A stretch of 64,000 bases of DNA from contig NZ_BPWE01000001.1 in the NCBI RefSeq assembly GCF_020884755.1, positions 744,001 to 808,000 on the forward strand. The letters run 5' to 3'. The position numbers were made by a program, and so were the translations under genes. A model generated the notes under the pieces. The model was given only the letters and a program-made list of their open reading frames with translations. It was not told the DNA's origin and did no database searches. Numbering within the stretch: the first letter of the stretch is position 1; the number at the start of each line of letters is the position of its first letter. Shown here one piece after another: positions 40,151-48,996 of this stretch. The DNA is from Bifidobacterium mizhiense (GTDB lineage: Bacteria; Actinomycetota; Actinomycetes; Actinomycetales; Bifidobacteriaceae).

Positions 40151-42223
40151 ATGGAGGGCAAGTCCCTTTCCCTAGGTGGATCACTGGCAGGAACCGGGGC
40201 CTCAGGACCGATGGGCGGGGGCGGCTCGCAAACCGCAGTTCGATCCAAGGCACACACTCCCGGCCTGGCCTCCCTAGTGCGATCCTTTCTGCATGAGCAC
40301 CGGTCCTCCTACACGGTCATGGTCCTGGCAGTCATGGCCGCTTCAGTCCTTACCAGCGCCTGGGCCCAGGTAGCCATTGCCGCTCGGAAGGGCGACGGGA
40401 TGCCAGATACACGCGCAATGAATTCCTACGACCGCGCTATGACCCTGTCTTTACGAGACAGCGCTACACAAATATCCATAATGTACGCCTGCATATGCGG
40501 GTTCGTCTCCATCTTCCTCGTCATCACTTCTGTGGGGTTCCTGATCGAGCGCCGTCGTCGTGAATATGCCATGATGCGGCTTTCGGGCGCCTCTCCCCGC
40601 ACGGTGAGACTCATCTCCCTGTTGGAATTCATGATTCCGGTAGGTTTGGCCGCCCTCATAGGCAGTTCTGCGGGATGCCTGCTGGTGCCCGCATTCGCCA
40701 AGTCTCTGATCAACTCAGGTCTTGAAGCCTTGGAAATGACCGCACATCCCCACCCTATGGGAATCGTCTTCGCCTTCGCTGGGATACTCCTGGCAGGCCT
40801 CTTAGGAACCTGGTTCGCCGCCAGAAGAATTACCGCCATCTCTCCCATCGAGGCTTTGCAGGACTCAGAAAATCGGTCGGGAACCAAATCAATTGGCCCT
40901 CTTCGCCTGATAATCGCCCTGGCTGGCCTGGCTGGAGGACTGGCCATGGTCTATCACCGCTTCAATGGCATGGACATTGAAATCCAGATCCTGGCCACGA
41001 CCGGCTGTCTGCTGGTCATCATCGGTGCCCTGGCTCCTGTCCTGGTTCCGGCGTGCGCCAACCTGATCGGCATCCCCTTCCAACTGGCTTTCCGAGGTGC
41101 AGGTCTCCTGGCGCGGCAAAGGGCGCGGAAGGAAAATCGGAGCTCCACCGCCATCGCGGTGCCGATCATACTGATGCTGGTCATCGTGACCGGATTGATA
41201 GCCCTAGGAAGGTCCAGCTGGGCGCAATTATCCCTCAGCCGAAACAAGCCGGTTGCTGCCGAAGTCATGGTCACAACAGATACCAAAGACACCAGGGATT
41301 TGGACCGGCAACTTCGCTCGTCCGCAGATGTAGGATCCGCCGTCACCTACAGCAAAGAATCTTGGAGAAGAGCGGGCAACACAGACAGCAAAAGCGATGC
41401 ACCTTTCATAAGCGCCATGCACATCAACAAAAGCGGCAAGGCGCTTGACACGATCAGTCCTGCTTTCATCACAGGCTCGGCTGCAGACCTGGGACCAGGT
41501 AAGGTCGCCGTCATATCGAAAGGCCACGGTCAGGAAAAGAATCCCCTCGGACGCACGCTGACCTTAATCGACAAAAACGAAAAGCGTCACACGCTGACCA
41601 TCACCGCCATTGTTGACATGACACCGACAGGTCAGACAGGCGACTACCTGATCATGGATGACAGCCTGTCGCAACTGGCTCCCGACAACAGTGGGTTGAC
41701 CACCCTGGTCAGGACCGCTCCCCGAGTCCAGACAAACGATTTGATCAGTAAGCTCAACGCTTCATGGGACAGCAAGGGCATCAAGGCCTGCACCAAGAAG
41801 GAGTACATTCGTTCCGACATCCAAAGGTCACAGGAGGTGCAGCGAGCCATGCCCCAGATGGCGAGCGGGGCCATCGTCCTGACGGCCATATTTCTGATCC
41901 AGGCATGCGCCATCGCGGTCAATGAGCGTCGTCAGGAGAATCGTAGAATGCAGGCCGCCGGTGTTTCACGTGGAACCTTGGTCTGCTCCTCGATTTGGGA
42001 GTCAGTAATCGATGCTCTTTCGGCCATCCTTCTTTCAGCCCTGGCCATGGCGGGGGTGCTGGCCGTCATCTTCCATCAGTTGTCCGACCAGGTAGACATG
42101 AGCGTCGTGCCCCTCCCCTACGGCTACTTCCTGACCATGGCACTCTGGGCGATAGGCCTGGCCGCTGCAGCCTCCGGGCTGTATAGCTGGTTCAGCTCTC
42201 GGGCAGATACGACTCGAAGATGA
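40151..42223 (+). CDS. FtsX-like ABC transporter permease, orphan
   Basis: A 690-residue membrane protein. A Gly/Ser-rich cytoplasmic start is followed by a first membrane helix near residue 55. A FtsX domain follows (helices near 110-135, 155-185, 205-225) with the coupling-type text RREYAMMRLSGASPRTV. More helices near 260-320 and 340-360, a ~190-residue extracytoplasmic domain, and a second FtsX set at the C-terminus complete it. AAAGGAG precedes the ATG. No ATPase gene is adjacent. Its 3' end overlaps the convergent GDPD gene by 32 bases. Confidence 0.85.
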   Translation: MEGKSLSLGGSLAGTGASGPMGGGGSQTAVRSKAHTPGLASLVRSFLHEHRSSYTVMVLAVMAASVLTSAWAQVAIAARKGDGMPDTRAMNSYDRAMTLSLRDSATQISIMYACICGFVSIFLVITSVGFLIERRRREYAMMRLSGASPRTVRLISLLEFMIPVGLAALIGSSAGCLLVPAFAKSLINSGLEALEMTAHPHPMGIVFAFAGILLAGLLGTWFAARRITAISPIEALQDSENRSGTKSIGPLRLIIALAGLAGGLAMVYHRFNGMDIEIQILATTGCLLVIIGALAPVLVPACANLIGIPFQLAFRGAGLLARQRARKENRSSTAIAVPIILMLVIVTGLIALGRSSWAQLSLSRNKPVAAEVMVTTDTKDTRDLDRQLRSSADVGSAVTYSKESWRRAGNTDSKSDAPFISAMHINKSGKALDTISPAFITGSAADLGPGKVAVISKGHGQEKNPLGRTLTLIDKNEKRHTLTITAIVDMTPTGQTGDYLIMDDSLSQLAPDNSGLTTLVRTAPRVQTNDLISKLNASWDSKGIKACTKKEYIRSDIQRSQEVQRAMPQMASGAIVLTAIFLIQACAIAVNERRQENRRMQAAGVSRGTLVCSSIWESVIDALSAILLSALAMAGVLAVIFHQLSDQVDMSVVPLPYGYFLTMALWAIGLAAAASGLYSWFSSRADTTRR

Positions 42224-43277
42224 TGCCGTCGAAGTCCGGGCTGGCCGCCTCTTGCGCGCGCTCGGAGCGGACGGTCCAGGCGATAGGCGTTCCACCCAGG
42301 AATCGATAGAGACGCATGGGCATTGAGTGCCCGCTGTGCCACTCGCAAGCCACGAAGTCCGGCCGCCCCAGCCAATTGAAGAGGAGAGACCCGGCCATCC
42401 AGCGCAGAGCCGAGGAGCAGGTGTCCACCCGACCATGGTAGGGGGCGACCAATTGTCCCCTGGTAATGCCGGGGTGGTGAACCCGATACCAGGCAAGGGC
42501 CAGGACGTTGAAGGACTCAATCACATAAGGACCCTGGTATTTGGACAGGAGGGCATCGGTCCGGCGCATAAGCTCCCGATCCAGGCCCCGGTCCATCTTG
42601 ATCTCGACGACCAGAGGCACCCGGCCATCCACCAGAGCGAGCACCTCGGACAGCAGAGGCACATGCTGCATTTCGGGATCGTTGGGGCTCCCATCCTCGC
42701 CTTCTCTTTCAGAGCCACCGTCGTGGTCGGCAGAGCCCGGGATCTCTTCCTCAGACTCAAGAGCTTCAGCAGGGCTTGGGCACAGGGGAATCTTACGCAG
42801 CTGATCGTAAGTCAGGTCAGCAACTGCCCGATTAACGCCAGCCACCCGCTGCAGATCCCCATCGTGGATGACCACCACCTGCCCGTCCCGACTGAGATGG
42901 ACATCCAGCTCAATCCCGTAACCGGCCCTGCAGGCCGCCTCGAAGGCAGCCAGCGAATTTTCGGGCGCTACCACCCGACGGGAGTTGGCCGGAGCGGAGG
43001 CGTGCTTGCCCAAGGGCTTGCCAGATGTGATCTTCAGACAGTCATGGATACGGTGCAGGTAGGCGGACTGTCCAGGATTGGGATTGGTCGTCTCCATCCC
43101 CGAGCCAGCATCATGCAGACCCCTATGGGCGTAGGGCTGCAAGGACAGACCCACAGGCTTTCTCCGGCCCGTGACTACCGAAAGACCAGGAGCCAGAGCC
43201 CAGCACCAGCCTCCCAAAAACCCCAATCCCAGACCCAGTGCAACCTTGCCGGCCAATCGTGCTTTGGACCCCATCAT
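42192..43277 (-). CDS. Membrane-anchored glycerophosphodiester phosphodiesterase
   Basis: A 361-residue GDPD-family enzyme with an N-terminal hydrophobic anchor or signal (LGLGLGFLGGWCWALA). The catalytic text YAHRGLHD, ENSLAAF, GIELDVHLSRDGQVVVIHD and VPLVVEIK is present. Between HRG and ENS there is a ~50-residue insertion, and a second ~35-residue acidic insertion occurs near residues 168-203; neither is in the core family. It hydrolyses glycerophosphodiesters or related lipids/teichoic acids. It is convergent with, and overlaps, the FtsX-like permease gene. Confidence 0.88.
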   Translation of the reverse strand: MMGSKARLAGKVALGLGLGFLGGWCWALAPGLSVVTGRRKPVGLSLQPYAHRGLHDAGSGMETTNPNPGQSAYLHRIHDCLKITSGKPLGKHASAPANSRRVVAPENSLAAFEAACRAGYGIELDVHLSRDGQVVVIHDGDLQRVAGVNRAVADLTYDQLRKIPLCPSPAEALESEEEIPGSADHDGGSEREGEDGSPNDPEMQHVPLLSEVLALVDGRVPLVVEIKMDRGLDRELMRRTDALLSKYQGPYVIESFNVLALAWYRVHHPGITRGQLVAPYHGRVDTCSSALRWMAGSLLFNWLGRPDFVACEWHSGHSMPMRLYRFLGGTPIAWTVRSERAQEAASPDFDGIIFESYLPES

Positions 43278-43456
43278 CGCCTCCAGCCATCAGCTACTTC
43301 ACTCTCCACGCTAGCATCGCAGGGAGCTGGACGCGCTTTGCTGGCTTGACTTCAAGCTGCTTTAAGTTCCTATCCTTGAACCAGCAGATCACAAAGGCAT
43401 GCTCGGCCCCTCAGCCAGCCCAATCAAGCAATCTGTCAAGAAAGAAGCAAGAAACC

Positions 43457-44317
43457 ATGCAGAATGATTCTTCCACATCTGTTCCGTCCGTCAAGCTCAA
43501 CAACGGCGTCCTCATGCCCATGGAAGGCTTCGGCGTCTACCAGATCGCCAACCAGGACGAGTGCCGCCGCTCGGTGCTGGATGCGCTTGAGACCGGGTAC
43601 CGGGCCATCGACACGGCCCAAATCTATGGAAACGAGCAGGCCGTCGGAGATGCCCTGGCCCAGAGCGGCCTCGACCGCGACCAGGTCTTCCTGACCACCA
43701 AAGTCTGGATCACCAACTACGGGTACGACAAGACCAAGGCCTCGGTCGAGGAGTCCTTGAAGAAGCTGGGTACCGACCACCTGGACCTGGTCCTCCTCCA
43801 CCAGCCCTTCAACGACTACTACGCAGCCTGGCACGCCCTTGAGGGCCTCTATGACCAGGGAGTCCTGCGCGCCATCGGTGTCTCGAACTTCTACGCTGAC
43901 CGCTATGTGGATCTGGTCAAGTTCAATAGAATCGTCCCTGCCGTCAACCAGCTGGAGACCCACGTCTTCCACCAGCGCCCCCAGGAACGCACCTACATGG
44001 ACAAGTACGGCACCCGGATCGAATCCTGGGGACCCTTCGCCGAGGGACGTCAGGGGATGTTCACCAACCCGACATTGACCGAGATCGGGCAGGCTCACGG
44101 CCGGACCGCTGCCCAGGTAGCCCTGCGCTTCCTGGTTCAGGACGGGGTCATCGTCATCCCCAAGACCACCCACCGCGAGCGCATGCGTGAGAACCTCGAT
44201 ATCTGGGACTTCCAGCTCAGCGACCAGGAGATGAACCGGTTGCGGTCCATGGACACCGGCAAATCCGCCTTCATGAACCACGAATCACCTGAAACCGTGG
44301 AGGACTTCGCCGACTGA
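43457..44317 (+). CDS. Aldo/keto reductase
   Basis: A 286-residue NADPH-dependent reductase of the 2,5-diketo-D-gluconate reductase type. The tetrad is Asp in AIDTAQIYGNE, Tyr in the same block, Lys in FLTTKVWI, and His in LVLLHQPF. GVSNFYADR and VIPKTTHRERMRENLDIWDF complete the cofactor site. ATG at 43457 is chosen because the upstream extension is unlike the family. It is a single gene with no visible partner. Confidence 0.93.
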   Translation: MQNDSSTSVPSVKLNNGVLMPMEGFGVYQIANQDECRRSVLDALETGYRAIDTAQIYGNEQAVGDALAQSGLDRDQVFLTTKVWITNYGYDKTKASVEESLKKLGTDHLDLVLLHQPFNDYYAAWHALEGLYDQGVLRAIGVSNFYADRYVDLVKFNRIVPAVNQLETHVFHQRPQERTYMDKYGTRIESWGPFAEGRQGMFTNPTLTEIGQAHGRTAAQVALRFLVQDGVIVIPKTTHRERMRENLDIWDFQLSDQEMNRLRSMDTGKSAFMNHESPETVEDFAD

Positions 44318-44367
44318 TTCAGCATCAGACAGTATCTATATCCATATAGGATGAACGGGCTCTCAGC

Positions 44368-46077
44368 CTAGGCTTCGCCGTTGCGTCGCCGACGCTTGAG
44401 GGCCCGGTGCTTGATCAGGATGTCCAGGACTATCCAGACCGAAAGAACGAAAGCCACCACATAGCCCAGCATGCTGACCACCGGGATGCCGAAGACCACC
44501 GGCTTGATGCGGGCAAAGTAGACGATCGAAGAGCCCACATAGAGGCCAACGACAATGAGGGCCATGGTCAGCCTGTTGACCATGTCGGACAGCTGCTGCA
44601 GAGGCTCCTCAGAACCCACTAGCTGCACATTGGCGCGCAACTGGCCCCGGGTCAGCATCTTGGTTGCGGTCTGGGACTCAGCCAGGGCACCCAAAAGCCC
44701 ATGCAGGGCCAGGTCACCCTGGATGCCCAGCTTCCGGGTCTCCTCCTTGAGGATGGATCCTGTGCCCTGGCTATAAACGACATGATCGGTGATGATCTGC
44801 ACGATATTGGCCTCGGGCAGGAACTCGTCCAGGAGCCCTTCAAGAGTGACCAGGCAGCGCGCCACCATGGTGACCGACCCCGGCACCTTGATGCCATGCC
44901 GGGCGGCCAGCTTCATAACGGCGTTGACATATTCGGCGATGTCCAGATCGGCCAGATCCAGCTTGCCGAATCGCTGGACGACCGCATCCAGGTCGGCCAG
45001 GAGATAGGGGTAATCCTCGGCCCGGGCCTCTCCCGTACCGGCAAAGCGGAGCAGCCCCTGGGCCAGGGCCGGTGAATCCTCGCGGCCTACTGCGAAAATC
45101 ATATCCTTCAAGGCCGATTTGGTCACCTTGTCCAGGCGACCGACCATCCCCAGGTCGATCAGGACTATGCAACCATCGCGGATGATGATGTTGCCGGGGT
45201 GAGGATCGGCGTGAAAGAAGCCCCGATCCATGATCTGGGTGGCATAGTTGTCGACCAGCTTGGTGCCGATCTCCTTCAGGTCATAGCCCTGGGCCACCAA
45301 CTGGGCAGGCCGTGAGAGGGATATCCCGTCGATGTACTCCATCACCACCACATGCCTGGTGCACAGTTCGGGATAGGGCTTCGGGCAGTCGATGTAGGCG
45401 TATGAGTCACAGAAATCCTTGAACTCCGCCAGATTCTCAGCCTCCTGCTGGAAGTCGACTTCAGATTGGAAGGTCTCCCAGAGCTCCTCGACCACCCCGC
45501 GAATGTCAATCACCTGGGTGCTGCGGATGAACCGGGAGGCCCACTTGACCATGCTGCGCATAATGTCAATATCCTGGGCCATGGTCTCTTGAATCCCTGG
45601 ACGCTGGACCTTGACGGCCACGTCCTCACCGCTGACCAGGCGGGCCCGGTGTACCTGTGCCAGGGAAGCCGACCCCAGCGGAACAGGGTCTATGGAGGAG
45701 AAGATCTGGTCGAGCGGACGGCCATACTCGGCGGCCAGGGTTCCGGTCACCACAGAATAAGGGATGGGATCCGCGTCGGCGCGCAGCTTTGAGAGCTCAC
45801 GGCAGAAGGCCTCCGGCAGAATTTCCGAACGCATGGAGAGAATCTGGCCCACTTTGACGAAAGTGGGCCCAAGCGCCTCGAACATGCGGCGCATGGTGAC
45901 CGGGGTCAGGCCGTGGATGATGTCGAACCGGTTGACGATGCGGATCATCTCGGCCAGTCGGCGAGCCCTCCCACGCCTGTGACGAATCCTTCCTGCTGCC
46001 CCTTGCCGCTCTCCCGTGCCGACTCCGAAGAGGCCAATGGTCTGTACCGGGGCATCATGTCCGTTCATGGCATCCAT
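44368..46077 (-). CDS. UbiB/ABC1-family atypical kinase
   Basis: A ~569-residue protein with the UbiB signature LGPTFVKVGQILSMRSEILP, the nucleotide-binding GSASLAQVHRARL and EDVAVKVQRPGI, the FFHADPHPGNI and VLIDLGMVGRL motifs, and two C-terminal membrane helices. Family members are membrane-associated ATPase-like kinases linked to isoprenoid lipid or quinone metabolism. Bifidobacteria are not expected to make quinones, so the role here is uncertain. ATG at 46077 has AGGTGAG nine bases upstream. It is the downstream neighbour of the phasin-like gene. Confidence 0.9.
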   Translation of the reverse strand: MDAMNGHDAPVQTIGLFGVGTGERQGAAGRIRHRRGRARRLAEMIRIVNRFDIIHGLTPVTMRRMFEALGPTFVKVGQILSMRSEILPEAFCRELSKLRADADPIPYSVVTGTLAAEYGRPLDQIFSSIDPVPLGSASLAQVHRARLVSGEDVAVKVQRPGIQETMAQDIDIMRSMVKWASRFIRSTQVIDIRGVVEELWETFQSEVDFQQEAENLAEFKDFCDSYAYIDCPKPYPELCTRHVVVMEYIDGISLSRPAQLVAQGYDLKEIGTKLVDNYATQIMDRGFFHADPHPGNIIIRDGCIVLIDLGMVGRLDKVTKSALKDMIFAVGREDSPALAQGLLRFAGTGEARAEDYPYLLADLDAVVQRFGKLDLADLDIAEYVNAVMKLAARHGIKVPGSVTMVARCLVTLEGLLDEFLPEANIVQIITDHVVYSQGTGSILKEETRKLGIQGDLALHGLLGALAESQTATKMLTRGQLRANVQLVGSEEPLQQLSDMVNRLTMALIVVGLYVGSSIVYFARIKPVVFGIPVVSMLGYVVAFVLSVWIVLDILIKHRALKRRRRNGEA

Positions 46078-46169
46078 ACTCACCACTCACCTGTGTCCTT
46101 TATCCGCATGGCCGACCAGCGGCAGACATTCCGGCGCAAACGACCGACGCTGACAGTAATTGACTGCTT

Positions 46170-46550
46170 TCAGCCCTGCTGACCTGCGATGGGATCATTG
46201 GAAGTGATGGGGATGGACCCGGACCGACGATCCGGCATTGGCGCCAGAGGCTCATGGTCGGGACGGCGGGGAGCAGGAGCAACATGAGTCGCAGACCTGG
46301 GCGCGCCAGCAGCCGGGGCCTGAGCAGCAGGTGCATTGTCAGCAGGAGCAGGTGCGGGTGCTGGAGCGGGACGGTTTTGCTTGTTGCGCTTGAGCTCAGT
46401 ATTAAGAATCTTCCCTTGCTCGACCGTCAGCTCGCCCTTCTTGACCAGGTTGTCAATGACCTCCTGGCCCTTCTCCACGCCTGTGGCCAGCGCTCCGATG
46501 CCAGCCAGAAGCACCTTGTGCAATCCATCACCAATATGCAAATCCGACAT
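46170..46550 (-). CDS. Phasin-like or coiled-coil small protein
   Basis: A 126-residue protein. The first ~55 residues form an amphipathic helix-rich, phasin-like segment (LHKVLLAGIGALATGVEKGQ and IDNLVKKGELTVEQGKILN). The rest is a low-complexity Ala/Pro tail with repeated AP units. GGGAGG lies 7 bases before the ATG. Such proteins accompany UbiB-like genes in some bacteria, and the two are adjacent here; the function is unknown. Confidence 0.75.
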   Translation of the reverse strand: MSDLHIGDGLHKVLLAGIGALATGVEKGQEVIDNLVKKGELTVEQGKILNTELKRNKQNRPAPAPAPAPADNAPAAQAPAAGAPRSATHVAPAPRRPDHEPLAPMPDRRSGSIPITSNDPIAGQQG

Positions 46551-46605
46551 GATATGCCTCCCAGCATTCATACGCCCTTGAAGTACCGGGCCCTTTAGAC
46601 CGCCA

Positions 46606-46625
46606 AGAGACGAGCGGCCGTCTCT
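46606..46625. terminator. Stem-loop between the gatD and phasin-like genes
   Basis: AGAGACG and CGTCTCT form a 7-bp stem around a 6-base loop. It lies between the end of the leftward murT-gatD genes and the start of the phasin-like gene. No strong T-run follows on the minus strand, so its role is uncertain. Confidence 0.35.
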
Positions 46626-46767
46626 GTTTACAGTCTAGCTGGTTATCATTGACCAATCCGATTCGACACCGTGGCAAGAGGAACCGCAACATCTTTCCCC
46701 TGGCATTACCCTACGATCACTCATCAAAATCTGTGCAGGACCCGCAGACGGAACCGTAGGTTCCTCT

Positions 46768-47604
46768 TCATCTGGGCCTGGAGGCAGCGATACAGCTGGC
46801 CTGATCAGCCAGGGAATCCAGACGCTCCAGTTCGCTCCGGCTCTTCTCGTCCATGGCAGTCTTCATCTGGGCGAAGGTGTCCTGGCCGTACCGCCTGTCG
46901 GCTGCACCCTCGATGAGGAAGTCCGTGATGGCCGGGTTCTTCGGCAACAGCGACCCATGCATGTAGGTGCCGATGACCTTCTTCCATCGGGCCCCCTCGG
47001 TGTGGTCCTTGCCGTTGTTGCCGCGACCGTCTTCGTCCACCCTGCCCAGGGGTTGTGCTCCCTCCCCCAGGTAGGTCAGACCCGAGTGGTTCTCGTAGCC
47101 GACCACCCTGCCGAAGTCCTCTGCCTGCTCCACCAGATTGCCGATCATCCGCTCGGGCTTGGCAATGGTATGCACGTCAAGGATGCCGACCCCCTCCAGG
47201 CGCTCATGGTCGGAGGTCTCAAAATAATGTCCGAAGAGCTGATAAAGCCCGCAGATCATCAGCATGGGCACCTCCTGGCCGGCCAGATCGCGCAGAAGTC
47301 CGCTCCGCTCCCGCAGGTCGTCGATGATCCGTTCCTGGCCATGGTCCTGACCGCCGCCGCCCAGAATCATATCGATCCGCTCCGGCCAGGCATCGCCAGG
47401 GTCGTAATAGCGGACCATGGGACGGAATCCGTACAGTTCAGCCCGGCGGGTCACGCTGAGAATGTTGCCCGAATCCCCATAGATGTTCATGTCACGGTGG
47501 TAGAGGGAGAGGATCTGCAGCGGCGGATAGTCTCCCACGGCCTTGACCTTGGCCTTATCCTGCGTCTGCGGCATTCCTGCGCTCCTTCTGGTTTGCTCGC
47601 TCAT
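46768..47604 (-). CDS. gatD: Lipid II isoglutaminyl synthase, glutaminase subunit
   Basis: A 278-residue class I glutamine amidotransferase-like protein (CobB/CobQ type). The catalytic cysteine is in MLMICGLYQLFGHYF and the histidine in GTYMHGSLLPKNP. It also has NIYGDSGNIL and DMILGGGGQDHGQ. With MurT it amidates the D-glutamate of lipid II to isoglutamine, modifying the peptidoglycan stem. Its start overlaps the murT stop by 4 bases. It is the last gene of dnaB-murT-gatD. Confidence 0.93.
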   Translation of the reverse strand: MSEQTRRSAGMPQTQDKAKVKAVGDYPPLQILSLYHRDMNIYGDSGNILSVTRRAELYGFRPMVRYYDPGDAWPERIDMILGGGGQDHGQERIIDDLRERSGLLRDLAGQEVPMLMICGLYQLFGHYFETSDHERLEGVGILDVHTIAKPERMIGNLVEQAEDFGRVVGYENHSGLTYLGEGAQPLGRVDEDGRGNNGKDHTEGARWKKVIGTYMHGSLLPKNPAITDFLIEGAADRRYGQDTFAQMKTAMDEKSRSELERLDSLADQASCIAASRPR

Positions 47605-48992
47605 GCGCCCACCCCAGCATCATCCACGCTCGTGAGCCTGCCGAGGGCAGACCGGAGCCGAAGCATGGAGGTGTAAGTGCAGTAGATTCGCTTGGGTCGG
47701 CCGGGATGCACCTCAAGGAAAGTTGTCAGCGCCCGATCCAGGTCGGTCTCGATCGCCTCCGCGGGCACCTGGTCATAGGCCAGGCGCAGGGCCATGTCAT
47801 AGGCCCGGGTGCCGGAGACCATGGCTACGCCGGTATCCCTGAGCGAGGTGAAGTCCACATCCCAGAGCCAGCTCATGTCGCGCCCGTCCGCATACTCGTC
47901 GCGGATGGCGATCATGGTGTCCTGGCCGGCAGGGTCGAAGGAAGACAGGGCCAGGCGGAAGCCCATGGGGTTCTTGACCAGGACCAGCTCAACCGGCGCG
48001 CCCTGGTAGGTGATGACCTCCCCACGGCCGAAGGCGGGCGTCACCTTTGACAGGGCATCCATGAGCGCTGCATCATCAGGCTCCCTGTCCTCCAGAACGA
48101 CCCTCACCAGTGCCAGGGCGGCAGCGGCGTTGTAGAGGTTGTAGACGCCCTCCAGACGCAGATCGGTCTCCAAAAGCCGACCGTCCAGGCGGAAGGCGGC
48201 CCTGTGGTCCATGACCTGTTCCAGGGTCACCTCGGCTGGCAGCCGGTGACCTGGGCGAACCGGGCGGGAAGCGCTGGCCGTAGCGGCACCATCGGCATCC
48301 TGATCCGAGGCATGCATGTCGTCATCGGTGGGGAAATAGGTCAGCAGATCGTCTGACAGCCCGAAATAGGCCACACCAGTCTGGGCCGGAGTTTGGGCGG
48401 CCAGGCTGACGATGCGCGGATCCTCACGGTTGAGGACCACCGTGCCCGTGGTGGCCTGGGCCACCTGACCCAGCAGCCGGGCAGTGGTATCGATTTCCCC
48501 AAACCGGTCCAGCTGGTCACGCATGACATTGAGCAGGAGGGCGTAGCGGGGCTTGACCTGTCGCACGAAGTGGACCGCATAGGCCTCGTCCAGCTCCAGG
48601 ACGGCAATATCGGCATTCAGCCGACCGGACAGCCCCAGCGTAGAGACCAGGGCCGAGACCACGCCGCGGGTGAAGTTGGACCCGGTTGGGTTGGTGAAGA
48701 CCTTGAGGCCCAGGGACTCCAGCATGGAGGCCACCATCCGGGTGGTCGTGGTCTTGCCGTTGGTCCCTGAGACCAGAACCACTCCACGGGGCAGCCCCGA
48801 CAGGGTCCTGGCCAGGAAGTCCGGGTCGATCCGCTCTACCACCTTGCCGGGCAGGGCCGAACCGCCATGATGGGATAGACGCGAAACGAGGCGTACCGTC
48901 TTGCCGACCAGAAGGGCCAGGAGGGAGCGCCAGCGCCGACCAGGACGACCAGGCTGATCGGCAGGCTGCGCCTTGGAATCCGTGGAATGCAT
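47601..48992 (-). CDS. murT: Lipid II isoglutaminyl synthase, Mur-ligase subunit
   Basis: A 463-residue Mur ligase-like protein with P-loop VLVSGTNGKTTTTRM, YALLLNVMRDQLDRFGEID, the GVYNLYNAAAALA block, and the C-terminal DUF1727 region (PVELVLVKNPMGFRLAL and DFTSLRD). In well-studied MurT proteins a four-cysteine zinc ribbon is inserted in the central domain. Here the matching stretch (about residues 215-260) is acidic, with DDDMHASDQDADG and no Cys. GGGAGG in the end of dnaB precedes the start. Confidence 0.92.
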   Translation of the reverse strand: MHSTDSKAQPADQPGRPGRRWRSLLALLVGKTVRLVSRLSHHGGSALPGKVVERIDPDFLARTLSGLPRGVVLVSGTNGKTTTTRMVASMLESLGLKVFTNPTGSNFTRGVVSALVSTLGLSGRLNADIAVLELDEAYAVHFVRQVKPRYALLLNVMRDQLDRFGEIDTTARLLGQVAQATTGTVVLNREDPRIVSLAAQTPAQTGVAYFGLSDDLLTYFPTDDDMHASDQDADGAATASASRPVRPGHRLPAEVTLEQVMDHRAAFRLDGRLLETDLRLEGVYNLYNAAAALALVRVVLEDREPDDAALMDALSKVTPAFGRGEVITYQGAPVELVLVKNPMGFRLALSSFDPAGQDTMIAIRDEYADGRDMSWLWDVDFTSLRDTGVAMVSGTRAYDMALRLAYDQVPAEAIETDLDRALTTFLEVHPGRPKRIYCTYTSMLRLRSALGRLTSVDDAGVGA

Positions 48993-48996
48993 GATC

